Of a DNA stretch of 64,000 nucleotides, positions 45,666 to 54,338 are shown in pieces. Source of the stretch: Cellvibrio mixtus subsp. mixtus J3-8 (lineage in GTDB: Bacteria; Pseudomonadota; Gammaproteobacteria; Pseudomonadales; Cellvibrionaceae). The DNA lies in assembly GCF_000766945.1 (NCBI RefSeq), contig NZ_ALBT01000058.1, forward strand, positions 62,001 through 126,000. The letters are read 5' to 3'. Under the pieces are notes generated by a model that saw only the letters and a program-made list of their open reading frames with translations, was not told where the DNA came from and searched no databases. A program made the position numbers and the translations under genes. Each line of letters opens with the position of its first letter. Within the stretch, counting starts at the first letter, position 1.

Positions 45666-45795
45666 GCCTTTCGTTAGTAATGTCGTTATTCTGGCCACCG
45701 TATCACGCAATGGCAGGTTGATTGGCATCACCACCGGCATGGTATCAAGGATACAGATCTAGCGTTTAATCAGGGTGAAAAAAGGAGTTACGCGA

Positions 45796-46164
45796 ATGGT
45801 CCCTCACTCTCTCATTGTCTGCGCGTTACTCAATTTTTCACTGGCTGCTCAGGCCGGTACGGTTCCATTGGATGTGAACCCTGCCGAAGTCACGGCAGCA
45901 TTAGATGCGGTCTTGCACAAGGATGTGGGGCTTCAGCAAGGAGGAGTTACTGGCAGGGATGTCGCAGAAGCTCAAGTTAATAAGGAAGATTGCAAAACCG
46001 CTGACCATTGTAGCGACTCCACTGATAATCCCCCCAAAATTCATACCCTGCATGAATGGTTTGCGGTGCCGCAAAATTCTTCGGAGGCGAATCCTCTGAT
46101 TGCGATCCTGTTGATATTTATCGCCACCTTTTTTTACCTGCGGCGCTCTCCCTCTACCAAGTAG
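45796..46164 (+). CDS. Small exported protein with C-terminal membrane anchor, function unknown
   Basis: A 122-residue protein. The start at 45796 follows AAAGGAG with a 9-base spacer. A signal peptide (to about AAQAG) is followed by a polar region with two cysteines, then VPQNSSEANP, a transmembrane helix (LIAILLIFIATFFYL) and RRSPSTK. The C-terminal order of short Val-Pro motif, helix and Arg-Arg is like PEP-CTERM or GlyGly-CTERM sorting tails but does not match either consensus. No family was recognised. Confidence 0.6.
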   Translation: MVPHSLIVCALLNFSLAAQAGTVPLDVNPAEVTAALDAVLHKDVGLQQGGVTGRDVAEAQVNKEDCKTADHCSDSTDNPPKIHTLHEWFAVPQNSSEANPLIAILLIFIATFFYLRRSPSTK

Positions 46165-46371
46165 CTGTTCTTGCCGCGACTACATCATTTTCAGTTCATA
46201 TATCAGTGCGTTTCATTTCACTTGCTGATTCATTCGCTGTGATTTTGTTTTTGCCTGCTGTGAACAAAGATGGTGCAATTTTCAAATTTGAAAAAATGCG
46301 TGTCGCAGAAATAAACTACTGCTAGGATTATTGACATAACCACACCCTGGAAAAAATAAGGGGAGGGCGTT

Positions 46372-47262
46372 ATGTGTGGCCGTTCAAGCGGTGTTTTGCA
46401 ATTTATTGTGTCCCTGTTTTTAACTACGGTTTGGCTTGCGCCTGTCGCGTTGGCGGGGGAGCCGTTGTTAGTGAAATATATTGGTAACAACACCTCGATT
46501 AACGAGGATTATTACCTGGCCCTTATCTCTGCAGCACTCAAGGTGACTGAATCAACCCATGGTCCTTTCAAATTGATGTATGCGCAGGAACAAATCAGTT
46601 CCGAGCGCAAACATGATTTGCTGGTATTGGGTGATAAAGTCAATGTGGATCGCCTGGTGGGATTTCCGACAATGAATGGCGCACGTAAAGGATTGATTCG
46701 TGTGGGTGTTCCGATCCTGAATGGTTTTATGGGATACCGGATTCTATTAATTCGCAACGAAAACCAGCCGCTATTCTCCAACATTAAATCCAGCGATGAA
46801 TTGCGAAAACTGCCAATGGGTTTTGGTAAGGGCTGGGAAGGGCATGTATATAAACACAATGGCTTTTCTGTCGCCGAAGCGTTAACGATGCCAATGTTAC
46901 TCAAAATGCTGGCAGGTAAACGTTATTATTTTGTGCCGCTCAGTGCGATTGAAATTGATGACCATTATGAAATTGATGGCGCATTGGTAAGGAGTCTGGT
47001 TCCGGAAAAGTCCTTACTGATTTATATGCCGTTGCCAGTCTATTTTTATGTGAGCCCTGCTGCACCGGAATTGGCTGATCGCTTAACGTTGGGTTTGAAT
47101 TACCTGAGCGCAAGCGGACTGATGGGAAAAATATTTACTGATCATTTTGGCGAACGTTTAAAACGCCTGCATCTCGCTGATCGACAGTTGATTGAATTAT
47201 CCAATCCGGATGACGACGGTAGTTTAGGTGTGCCTGATCACAGGCGGCTCCAGCTTTTTTGA
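46372..47262 (+). CDS. Periplasmic solute-binding-like protein, function unknown
   Basis: A 296-residue exported protein with a signal peptide ending near ALAGEP. The rest resembles the type 2 periplasmic-binding fold (segments such as SSDELRKLPMGFGKGWEGHVYK and MLLKMLAGKRYYFVPLSAIEID). In stand-alone form this fold is common in sensors or in orphan binding proteins. No permease or sensor kinase is adjacent. GGGAGGGC precedes the start. The 207-base gap upstream shows nothing recognisable. Confidence 0.6.
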   Translation: MCGRSSGVLQFIVSLFLTTVWLAPVALAGEPLLVKYIGNNTSINEDYYLALISAALKVTESTHGPFKLMYAQEQISSERKHDLLVLGDKVNVDRLVGFPTMNGARKGLIRVGVPILNGFMGYRILLIRNENQPLFSNIKSSDELRKLPMGFGKGWEGHVYKHNGFSVAEALTMPMLLKMLAGKRYYFVPLSAIEIDDHYEIDGALVRSLVPEKSLLIYMPLPVYFYVSPAAPELADRLTLGLNYLSASGLMGKIFTDHFGERLKRLHLADRQLIELSNPDDDGSLGVPDHRRLQLF

Positions 47263-47425
47263 TAATAATTTTTATTTGCGATTTTTCCAGGGCGATATTC
47301 AAGAACTCTGCCGGTGGCATTTGTCATATCGCTGTTTAGTTTTGTTAACAGGTCTTTCTTTCCATTAATTCCGGTGGGATTATCGTTTGGTTAAGCACCG
47401 CAGCCGACGTTAAGGATGCCTGTGT

Positions 47426-48466
47426 ATGTCCAATCATTTCTTTCATTTGTTATCGCGTTGGTTGCCGTTAAAAGAGCAGGCCAATTGGGTGCTGGGGGCG
47501 GTCATTCAAACGCGAGGTTCTGTTTATCGCAAAACCGGTGCGTTAATGCTGCTGAGTGATGCCGGGCATCAATTTGGCTTGCTAAGCGGCGGCTGCATAG
47601 AGTCAGATTTGCTATTGCAAGCGCGCAAGGTAATTGCGTTGGGAAAATCGCGACGTGTTATTTACGATGCAAGCGATGAGGATAATATTGCCTGGCGCTT
47701 GGGCATTGGTTGTGGCGGTGCCGCTGAAATTTTGTTGCATCCGTGCAATACACAAAACAATTATTTATTACTTGCCGAGATATTTTCCTGTTTACAGCAG
47801 CATCAAGCGTGTGAGTACTCTGTACAACTGGATTTTTCGACGGCAAGTTTTACGGCTTGCATGCGTGATTTTACACTGCGCCGCGCCGGTTATTTGCAAT
47901 CGGGCGTCCACCAGCAATTAACAACCACCATCAATCCATTGCCGCATTTGCTAGTGCTGGGGAATGGTGTGGATATGATTCCTTTATGCCAACTCGCGCT
48001 TGCATTGGGGTGGCGAGTCTCTTTGGCCGATCAACGCCTGACACCGCAAAAGCGCGAAAATTTTCCTGAAAATATTTCAGCACTTACACAATCTGTTGAA
48101 AATATTTCTGCTGAATATTTGCAGCAAGTAGATGCCATCGTTATCGCGCATCACAATATAAATCTGGATGCTGCCGCAATTGCCAATTTGCAAACACGTG
48201 ATTTGCAAAACCCTTATATCGGATTGCTTGGCCCTGCACACCGCAAAGCGGAAGTGCTTGCGCTTGCCGGATTGGTTGACGCGCAATTGCGTTATCCCAT
48301 CGCTGGTCCGATGGGGCTAGCCTTGGGTGGGGATTTGCCGGAAAGCATTGCGTTATCGGTGTTGGCGGAATGTCATGCGCGTTTATTTGGTAGCAGCGCG
48401 TTGCCGCTGGGTGTATTTGCCGCGCCGGATCAAGCACTACCTTTGCCCAGCCTTGTAAATAATTAG
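47426..48466 (+). CDS. xdhC: XdhC/CoxI-family molybdenum-enzyme maturation protein
   Basis: A 346-residue protein that binds molybdenum cofactor, helps its sulphuration and inserts it into xanthine-dehydrogenase-type enzymes. VLGAVIQTRGSVYRKTGALMLL and GLLSGGCIESDLL are the conserved N-terminal XdhC motifs; a Rossmann-type half follows (LLVLGNGVDMIPL). AAGGA precedes the start. It is first of a four-gene module ending in the two structural subunits, which it should mature. Confidence 0.88.
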   Translation: MSNHFFHLLSRWLPLKEQANWVLGAVIQTRGSVYRKTGALMLLSDAGHQFGLLSGGCIESDLLLQARKVIALGKSRRVIYDASDEDNIAWRLGIGCGGAAEILLHPCNTQNNYLLLAEIFSCLQQHQACEYSVQLDFSTASFTACMRDFTLRRAGYLQSGVHQQLTTTINPLPHLLVLGNGVDMIPLCQLALALGWRVSLADQRLTPQKRENFPENISALTQSVENISAEYLQQVDAIVIAHHNINLDAAAIANLQTRDLQNPYIGLLGPAHRKAEVLALAGLVDAQLRYPIAGPMGLALGGDLPESIALSVLAECHARLFGSSALPLGVFAAPDQALPLPSLVNN

Positions 48467-48482
48467 TACAAGGAAATATTTT

Positions 48483-49076
48483 ATGACGATTGATTGCATC
48501 ATTCTTGCTGCCGGTGCAGCGACACGTTTCGGCAGTTGTAAGTTGGTTACCGATTATCGAGGCCAGCCGCTAATCAGTTATGTCATTGAAACGGCGAAAG
48601 CAGTGGCGCCAGAGCGAATTATTATTGTGACCGGGGCCAGTCACGAACAATTGGTAAGCCATAGTGATCGCCTGCATGTTGATGCTCCGGGTGTCGAATT
48701 AGCCTATTGCGCTGATTGGCAAATGGGAATGGGACATTCGCTGGCTCATGGTGTAAGCCAACTGGAGAATGATAAACCGGTTTTGGTATTGTTGGGTGAT
48801 CAGCCGCGCATCAGCTGTGATGATGTCAAGCGTTTATATCGCTTATGGAACAGTAGTCCAAGCCAAATTATTTGTGCAAGTTTTGCCGATACATTGGGTG
48901 TGCCGGCAATTTTTCCAGCAAGTTTCAAAACGCATTTACGCAACTGTGTGGGTGACCGTGGTGCGAAACAATTGCTATTCAATTACGCGCAACACGTAGT
49001 TGCTGTGCATATTCCTTCTGCGGAATTCGATATAGATACACCCGCAGATTTGCAGCGTGAATTAGCAATAATCTAA
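48483..49076 (+). CDS. mocA: MobA/MocA-like molybdenum cofactor nucleotidyltransferase
   Basis: A 197-residue cytosolic nucleotidyltransferase with the LAAGAATRFG motif at 8-17 and LGDQPRIS later. MocA-type enzymes add CMP to molybdopterin for xanthine-oxidase-family enzymes. The neighbouring xdhC and hydroxylase genes make the MocA assignment more likely than MobA. It lies 16 bases after xdhC. Confidence 0.82.
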   Translation: MTIDCIILAAGAATRFGSCKLVTDYRGQPLISYVIETAKAVAPERIIIVTGASHEQLVSHSDRLHVDAPGVELAYCADWQMGMGHSLAHGVSQLENDKPVLVLLGDQPRISCDDVKRLYRLWNSSPSQIICASFADTLGVPAIFPASFKTHLRNCVGDRGAKQLLFNYAQHVVAVHIPSAEFDIDTPADLQRELAII

Positions 49077-49143
49077 ATAAAAATATTTATACATAACCTT
49101 GGCCGAAAGATATTTCACTGAATTTTATTCGCAGGAGTCTCCT

Positions 49144-49629
49144 ATGATTTCGCTCACGATTAACGGTAAAAAACAGGAATTGGATATAGACCCGGATACT
49201 CCGCTGTTGTGGGTGTTGCGCGATGAATTACACATGACCGGTACCAAGCTTGGCTGCGGTATGGCGTTATGCGGCGCGTGCACCGTGCATATGGATGGCA
49301 CCCCCGTGCGTTCTTGCAGCATACCGGTGTCCGCCGTAGCAAATGCAAATATTCAAACGATCGAAGGTATGAATTCTGTTGCCTTTCAAGCGGTGCAAAA
49401 AGCCTGGCGCGATCTGGATGTAGTGCAATGCGGTTATTGCCAGTCCGGACAAATTATGTCGGCAACTGCTTTATTACAAACCAATAAAAAACCAACTGAC
49501 GAACAAATCGACGCGGCAATGTCGGGCAACCTTTGCCGTTGTGCTACCTATCATCGTATCCGCAATGCAATTCACCAGGCGGCCGATGCAATCGGTAAAA
49601 CTGCAAGCACAGTCGGAGGAAAAGCCTGA
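49144..49629 (+). CDS. iorA: 2Fe-2S small subunit of molybdenum hydroxylase (IorA-like)
   Basis: A 161-residue protein with a plant-type cluster (Cys38, 43, 46, 58) and a second, C-terminal cluster (Cys96, 99, 131, 133, in CGYCQSGQ and CRCATYHRI). It passes electrons from the molybdenum site of the large subunit. The start at 49144 follows AGGAG by six bases. It shares one base with the large-subunit gene (TGATG). The isoquinoline 1-oxidoreductase group is suggested; aldehyde dehydrogenase is an alternative. Confidence 0.88.
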   Translation: MISLTINGKKQELDIDPDTPLLWVLRDELHMTGTKLGCGMALCGACTVHMDGTPVRSCSIPVSAVANANIQTIEGMNSVAFQAVQKAWRDLDVVQCGYCQSGQIMSATALLQTNKKPTDEQIDAAMSGNLCRCATYHRIRNAIHQAADAIGKTASTVGGKA

Positions 49630-51812
49630 TGAACTTCCTCAATAAGCAATTCGCAACAATCGATAAAAATTCCCCGCTGGAATTATCGCGCCGTCAATTT
49701 TTACAAGCGACCGGTGTTGGTGGCGGTTTATTGGTCGGCAGTGGTTTTATTTCCTTAACAATTCCCGCCGATGCCGCGACGGTGAGTGATGCACCGGTGT
49801 TTAACGCATTTCTGAAAATTACACCGGATAACAACGTGATTGTGGCAATCAAGCATATGGATATGGGGCAGGGTGTGAGCACCGGATTGACAACGCTAAT
49901 AGCTGAAGAGCTGGGCGCGCGCTGGGACCAAATTCAATTTGAGTTTGCACCGGCAGATGCGACGCGTTACAACAATTTATTCTGGGGGCCAACGCAAGGT
50001 ACTGGTGGATCATCGTCTATCGCAAACTCCTGGCAACAATTGCGCACTGCGGGCGCTGCTGCGCGCGAAATGTTGCAAGCTGCTGCAGCTGCGGAATGGA
50101 AAGTTCCACAGGCTGAAGTGCAAATCAAAAATGGTGTGGTTAGCCACGGCAAGCACTCCAGTGAATTTGGTGTGTTGGTGGCCACGGCTTCAACCTTGCC
50201 CGCGCCGCAAAAACCGGTTTTAAAAGATCCAAAGGATTTCCAATTAATCGGCAAAAAAATTCCGCGCAAAGATAGTGCAGATAAAACCAACGGCACTGCT
50301 ATTTATACGCAGGATATCCAATTGCCCGGCATGCTAACGGCGCTGGTAGCTTACCCTCCGCAACTATTTGGCAAGGCGAAAAAAGTAGATGTAGCCAAAG
50401 CCAAAGCATCCCCCGGTGTTATTGCGGTGGTGGAAATCCCGCGCGGCGTTGCAGTTGTTGCCGAAAATTTCTGGGCGGCGAATAAAGCGCGAAAATTATT
50501 GGCAATTGAATGGGATTTATCGGCATGTGAAACCCGCAGTAGTGATGAATTGTTTGCCGCTTGTCATGAAGCCGCCAGTAAGACTGGCCATATCGTCAAA
50601 AATACAGGCGATGCGTCAGCTGCATTAAAAAAATCTGAACAGGTTATCGAAGCCAAATACGAAATTCCCTATCTTGCACACGCTGCTATTGAGCCATTGA
50701 ATTGTGTTGTCAAAGTGGATAAAAACCAATGTGAAATGTGGTTCGCCAGCCAAATGCCGACCATCGACCAAATGGAAGTTGGCAAAGTCACCGGTTTAAA
50801 ACCGGAACAAGTAAAAATTAATTCACTATATGCCGGTGGCAGTTTTGGTCGCCGTGCTTGCGCCGGTGATTATGTAGTGGATGCTGCGCAGATCGCCAAA
50901 CAACTTCCTGGCCGCGCGATAAAAATGGTGTGGACGCGCGAAGATGAAATTCTCAACGCGCGTTATCGCCCTATGGCGGTTCATCATCTTCGCGGTGCAG
51001 TATCGCCCGATGGAAAAGCGCTTGCATGGCAACACCATGCTGTTGCGCAATCCATTATGCGTGGCACGCCCTTTGAAGGAATGATTCAAGGCCCACTCGA
51101 TAATAGTATTGTCGAAGGCGTTAACGACATGCATTACGCCATTCCCAATCTGCAAGTTCAGGGCACAGAAATTCCCATTAAAATTTCTACGTTGTGGTGG
51201 CGTTCGGTGGGGCATTCCGGCAATGCATTTGTTATCGAAACATTTATCGATCAACTCGCAAAATCCGCAAAAAAAGATCCGGTAGCTTTCCGACGTGAAT
51301 TGTTAGCCAATGAACCGCGTGCGTTAGGTGTATTAAACCTTGCCGCTGAAAAAGCCAATTGGGGGAAGCCTCTGGCTGCGGGTGTTTCGCGCGGTATTGC
51401 TGTGCATAAATCCTTTGGAACCTGGGTGGCGCAAGTTGCCGAAGTGCGCATCAATGCCGATAAAACATTTAACGTCGAGCGCGTAGTTTGTGCTGTGGAT
51501 TGTGGTGTCGCAGTAAATCCGGATGTCATTGCCGCGCAAATGGAAGGTGGTATTGGTATGGGATTAAGTGCTGCATTGGGCGAAGCCATCACGTTGAAAA
51601 ATGGCGTCGTTGAACAAACTAATTACCACACTTACACCCCGCTGCGAATTGATTCGATGCCAAAAGTGGAAGTGCATATTGTTCCATCCGCAGAAGCTCC
51701 CACTGGTGTAGGTGAGCCTGGCTTGCCGCCGATTGCGGGTGCTGTTGGTAATGCGTTGTTTGCGGCTACTGGCAAGCCGGTGACTAAATTGCCGTTGGGG
51801 AATAAGGTTTAA
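49629..51812 (+). CDS. iorB: Molybdopterin large subunit, isoquinoline 1-oxidoreductase/aldehyde dehydrogenase type
   Basis: A 727-residue catalytic subunit. A Tat signal with Arg21-Arg22 ([11 protein letters not shown]) indicates export as a folded complex with the small subunit. The molybdopterin-binding segments [17 protein letters not shown] and [19 protein letters not shown] and the catalytic glutamate in [10 protein letters not shown] are present. There is no cytochrome gene in the module, although family members often use one. The true substrate (aldehyde or N-heterocycle) is unknown. Confidence 0.87.
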   Translation: MNFLNKQFATIDKNSPLELSRRQFLQATGVGGGLLVGSGFISLTIPADAATVSDAPVFNAFLKITPDNNVIVAIKHMDMGQGVSTGLTTLIAEELGARWDQIQFEFAPADATRYNNLFWGPTQGTGGSSSIANSWQQLRTAGAAAREMLQAAAAAEWKVPQAEVQIKNGVVSHGKHSSEFGVLVATASTLPAPQKPVLKDPKDFQLIGKKIPRKDSADKTNGTAIYTQDIQLPGMLTALVAYPPQLFGKAKKVDVAKAKASPGVIAVVEIPRGVAVVAENFWAANKARKLLAIEWDLSACETRSSDELFAACHEAASKTGHIVKNTGDASAALKKSEQVIEAKYEIPYLAHAAIEPLNCVVKVDKNQCEMWFASQMPTIDQMEVGKVTGLKPEQVKINSLYAGGSFGRRACAGDYVVDAAQIAKQLPGRAIKMVWTREDEILNARYRPMAVHHLRGAVSPDGKALAWQHHAVAQSIMRGTPFEGMIQGPLDNSIVEGVNDMHYAIPNLQVQGTEIPIKISTLWWRSVGHSGNAFVIETFIDQLAKSAKKDPVAFRRELLANEPRALGVLNLAAEKANWGKPLAAGVSRGIAVHKSFGTWVAQVAEVRINADKTFNVERVVCAVDCGVAVNPDVIAAQMEGGIGMGLSAALGEAITLKNGVVEQTNYHTYTPLRIDSMPKVEVHIVPSAEAPTGVGEPGLPPIAGAVGNALFAATGKPVTKLPLGNKV

Positions 51813-51825
51813 TTTGCCGAGCCGC

Positions 51826-51921
51826 AGCCCGTGTGGAGTGAAACGCATTATGGGTTGTTCTAATGCATGGGCGTTTTATGAAAACGAAATCCCGTATTGC
51901 GTTAGACTCCATACGGGCTAC
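51826..51921. repeat. REP-like pair (inverted doublet) with GTAG signature
   Basis: On the minus strand, GTAGCCCGTATGGAGTC... (from 51921 downwards) forms a hairpin by CCCGTAT pairing with ATACGGG (51893-51917). This GTAG-plus-hairpin form is typical of RAYT-associated REP elements. A diverged inverted partner begins at 51826; 13 of the first 14 bases match. It lies between the molybdenum module and the minus-strand acetyltransferase. No RAYT transposase is in the window. Confidence 0.75.
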
Positions 51922-51951
51922 ATTGTAAAACGATATTGTTAACGAAAGTAT

Positions 51952-52440
51952 TCAGGTTTTTATTTCTTTTGAATATCTGGCAGCTGTGAATTGATTTATT
52001 ATTTTAATGTCAATTAGTTGAAAGTTATTACTTTGATAAAAATTATGCAAAGGTTCTCTGTCATCACAATCCAGCCGCAACCATGTTAATCCGCGTTTAG
52101 TTGCTTCCTGCTCTGCTAATCTAATTAATTCGGTTCCTTTATTGAAGCCTTTATGTTTGGGATGAATGGCGAGTTTGTGCAAGAACAAGCTATCTCGACT
52201 CGTGAGCTCTGGCCAGAAATAAGGATCTATCTCCTGTAGGAATATTACTCCTTCAAGTGTTCCCTGATTTTTAACCAGATAAAGCTCATTGTCTTTGTAT
52301 TGTTTTTTCAAGCCATCCAGCGTTAGTTGGCTTTCATTCCATAGTGTTAGGTGTTGATGATTTAAATTTTCCATAACATCGAGTAATAGCTTTGATGCGG
52401 CTTGCCAATCTTTGATGGTTTTTGCTTGTTCAAGATACAT
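51952..52440 (-). CDS. GNAT-family N-acetyltransferase
   Basis: A 162-residue acetyl-CoA-dependent acetyltransferase. The core motif LHKLAIHPKHKGFNKGTELIRLAE carries a variant of the R/QxxGxG/A acetyl-CoA loop. The C-terminal LRLDCDDREPLHNFYQSNNF is typical. The substrate is unknown. It lies 24 bases after the methyltransferase stop on the same strand. Confidence 0.8.
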   Translation of the reverse strand: MYLEQAKTIKDWQAASKLLLDVMENLNHQHLTLWNESQLTLDGLKKQYKDNELYLVKNQGTLEGVIFLQEIDPYFWPELTSRDSLFLHKLAIHPKHKGFNKGTELIRLAEQEATKRGLTWLRLDCDDREPLHNFYQSNNFQLIDIKIINQFTAARYSKEIKT

Positions 52441-52464
52441 TTTGGTTTTATCTATATTAAAAAA

Positions 52465-53079
52465 TTACTTTTTTGATTTTTGCAGGACAACGCCTAATCG
52501 TCCTTTGTCCCTTTTTCCATCCGGAGTATTGAGCAGGATACTTTTGATGACGTTCAACCCTAATTCTGAGCAGTGTTGCAAGAGCTGGTTTACGGTAAAT
52601 GAATCATAGAAAAATGTGTGGCCAAACATTTGATCTGTGAATGGAGGAATATCATTTTCTGATCCGCCACTTGAAAGTATAAGCATTCCTTTTGGTTTCA
52701 ATGATGCAGCGGCTTTGCGCAGTAAGGTTAGCTGGTTCGCCCTTGGCAAATGAAACAGGGAATCCCATATGACAATTCCATCATAACTATCTGCAGGTTC
52801 AAAGTCTTCAAGATCACTCAATATCCACTCATGTTCTGGCAGCGTATTTCGTGCATAGCCTAATAATTTTTCTGAACGATCTATGCCCACTATTTTGTGT
52901 CCGCCGGTTGCAAGTAATGTAGCGATAGGGGCTCCGTGGCCGCAACCTAAATCCAGTATTTTGCTATTGATAGGAAGGGTGCCCAGAAATAATTCGAACA
53001 ACTCCCGGTCTTTTGGTGGAAGTGCCTTTCTTGCGTGAAGCCAATGTCTTTCGATGGAGTCGTAATCATTTATTTTCAT
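52465..53079 (-). CDS. Class I SAM-dependent methyltransferase
   Basis: A 204-residue cytosolic methyltransferase. Motif I is ILDLGCGHGAPIATLL and motif II IVGIDRSEKLLGYAR. The substrate is unrecognised. It precedes the GNAT gene in a probable two-gene operon. Both are moderately AT-rich compared with the ketosynthase cluster. Confidence 0.82.
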   Translation of the reverse strand: MKINDYDSIERHWLHARKALPPKDRELFELFLGTLPINSKILDLGCGHGAPIATLLATGGHKIVGIDRSEKLLGYARNTLPEHEWILSDLEDFEPADSYDGIVIWDSLFHLPRANQLTLLRKAAASLKPKGMLILSSGGSENDIPPFTDQMFGHTFFYDSFTVNQLLQHCSELGLNVIKSILLNTPDGKRDKGRLGVVLQKSKK

Positions 53080-53282
53080 AATGCATCACTTATATTTATT
53101 TATAAGCATGTTAAAAAACAAAGGGATAGGAATTTGATGAATTTTATGATCCCCAGGCCAGGGTGTCGTTGATTAAATAATAGAGGTACTTTTTTATGCA
53201 CATAACGCATTGGAGGTTAGATGTTACTACTTTACGACCTTAACGCGATGTTGATTTATATTTTGACGTTATCCATTTTTAT

Positions 53283-54062
53283 TTACGCATTAATTTTTTC
53301 TTCGGCGCGCAGTGTCAATACTTCAAAACCATCGGCGGTGACTGCAATGGTGTGTTCCCATTGCGCAGAAAGTTTTTTATCGCGCGTGATTACTGTCCAG
53401 CCATCGCGTTTTACTTTTACTTTGGCGGTGCCTTGATTAAGCATGGGTTCTATTGTGAACGTCATACCTTCGCGTAGCACGACACCGGAATTTGGTGTGC
53501 CATGATGCAATACATGCGGTGCTTCATGCATTTCCCGCCCAATACCGTGGCCACAATATTCGCGCACGACGGAGTAACCATTCGCTGCTGCGTGTAATTC
53601 AATTGCATGGCCAATATCGCCAAGGGTTGCGCCCGGTTTTACGGCGCGGATACCTTTCCATAATGCTTCATAAGTGCTATCGACTAAATGTTTTGCCTGC
53701 GCTGAAACATTGCCAACCATATACATTTTGCTCGAGTCGGCAACAAAGCCGTTTTTTTCCAGCGTGATATCCACATTAATAATATCGCCCGCCTTTAAAA
53801 ATTGCGTGGGCGATGGCATGCCATGGCAAACAACATCATTGATGGATGTATTCAAAGAGTAAGGATAATTGTATTGGCCTTTACTGGCGGGCCGTGCATG
53901 CAGATGATTGATTATAAAATCTTCGACCCGGTCATTGATTTCCATTGTCGATATGCCAGGCACGACCAGCGGATTAAGGAAATCAAATACCCTTGCAAGC
54001 AGGCGCCCTGATTCGCGCATAAGCGCCAGTTCGCTGTTGTGTTTGAGGATGATGTCACTCAT
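53283..54062 (-). CDS. map: Type I methionine aminopeptidase
   Basis: A 259-residue metallopeptidase that removes the N-terminal methionine of nascent proteins. All five metal ligands are present: Asp98, Asp109, His172, Glu205, Glu236. It is preceded by a ParD-like gene whose end it overlaps by eight bases. It is not next to rpsB, where the housekeeping map gene usually lies, so this may be a second copy. Confidence 0.92.
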   Translation of the reverse strand: MSDIILKHNSELALMRESGRLLARVFDFLNPLVVPGISTMEINDRVEDFIINHLHARPASKGQYNYPYSLNTSINDVVCHGMPSPTQFLKAGDIINVDITLEKNGFVADSSKMYMVGNVSAQAKHLVDSTYEALWKGIRAVKPGATLGDIGHAIELHAAANGYSVVREYCGHGIGREMHEAPHVLHHGTPNSGVVLREGMTFTIEPMLNQGTAKVKVKRDGWTVITRDKKLSAQWEHTIAVTADGFEVLTLRAEEKINA

Positions 54063-54255
54063 CAGCGACAGGCTCGCCAGTGGCCAGGCGCAATTGTTCG
54101 CGCAGGATTTCGGTGTAAGTCAGCGTGGGATTGGTTTCGGCCAACATGCCGATTTTGATCCAGAATTCAGCCTGGGAATTAATGGACCTAACCATGGCCG
54201 AGCTGGCTTTACGGATATCCTCATGCAACTCATCGCTGATTTTCACAATGCCCAT
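54055..54255 (-). CDS. ParD-like antitoxin-family protein
   Basis: A 66-residue protein starting MGIVKISDELHEDIRKASSAMVRSIN, with a ribbon-helix-helix-like N-terminus. ATG 54255 has GAGG seven bases upstream and matches the usual family start; ATG 54267 lacks a site. It is followed directly, with overlap, by map and not by a ParE toxin. This family is often found next to map; its role there is not clear to me. Confidence 0.8.
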   Translation of the reverse strand: MGIVKISDELHEDIRKASSAMVRSINSQAEFWIKIGMLAETNPTLTYTEILREQLRLATGEPVADE

Positions 54256-54289
54256 AAAATGCCTCAATATGCAAAATATATATGTATCG

Positions 54290-54304
54290 TATATGAATCA
54301 TATA
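54290..54304. promoter_or_regulatory. Palindrome upstream of the ParD-like gene
   Basis: TATATGA-A-TCATATA is a perfect 7+1+7 dyad 35 bases before the start codon, in a region of TATG-rich repeats. A site of autoregulation by the ribbon-helix-helix protein is likely. Confidence 0.5.
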
Positions 54305-54338
54305 TTGAAGTCTATAGTGAGGGCGCTGCACTGAAATC

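Larger units (their letters stand above)
45377..45795. other. 419-base non-coding region framed by two CRP-like dyads
   Basis: No gene is supported here. Two near-identical dyads (45382-45398 and 45650-45665) frame about 250 bases with a 7-bp hairpin (CGGAATA/TATTCCG, 45485-45500) and several G/C-rich segments. This could encode a small RNA or a long leader of the 45796 gene. A faint likeness to the GEMM riboswitch (AAACC...GG...GGACGCA at 45530-45555) is too weak to call. Confidence 0.4.

Noticed and set aside
53221-53436. Plus-strand 71-codon frame.
   Set aside because: It overlaps the end of map antisense and has no ribosome-binding site or family.
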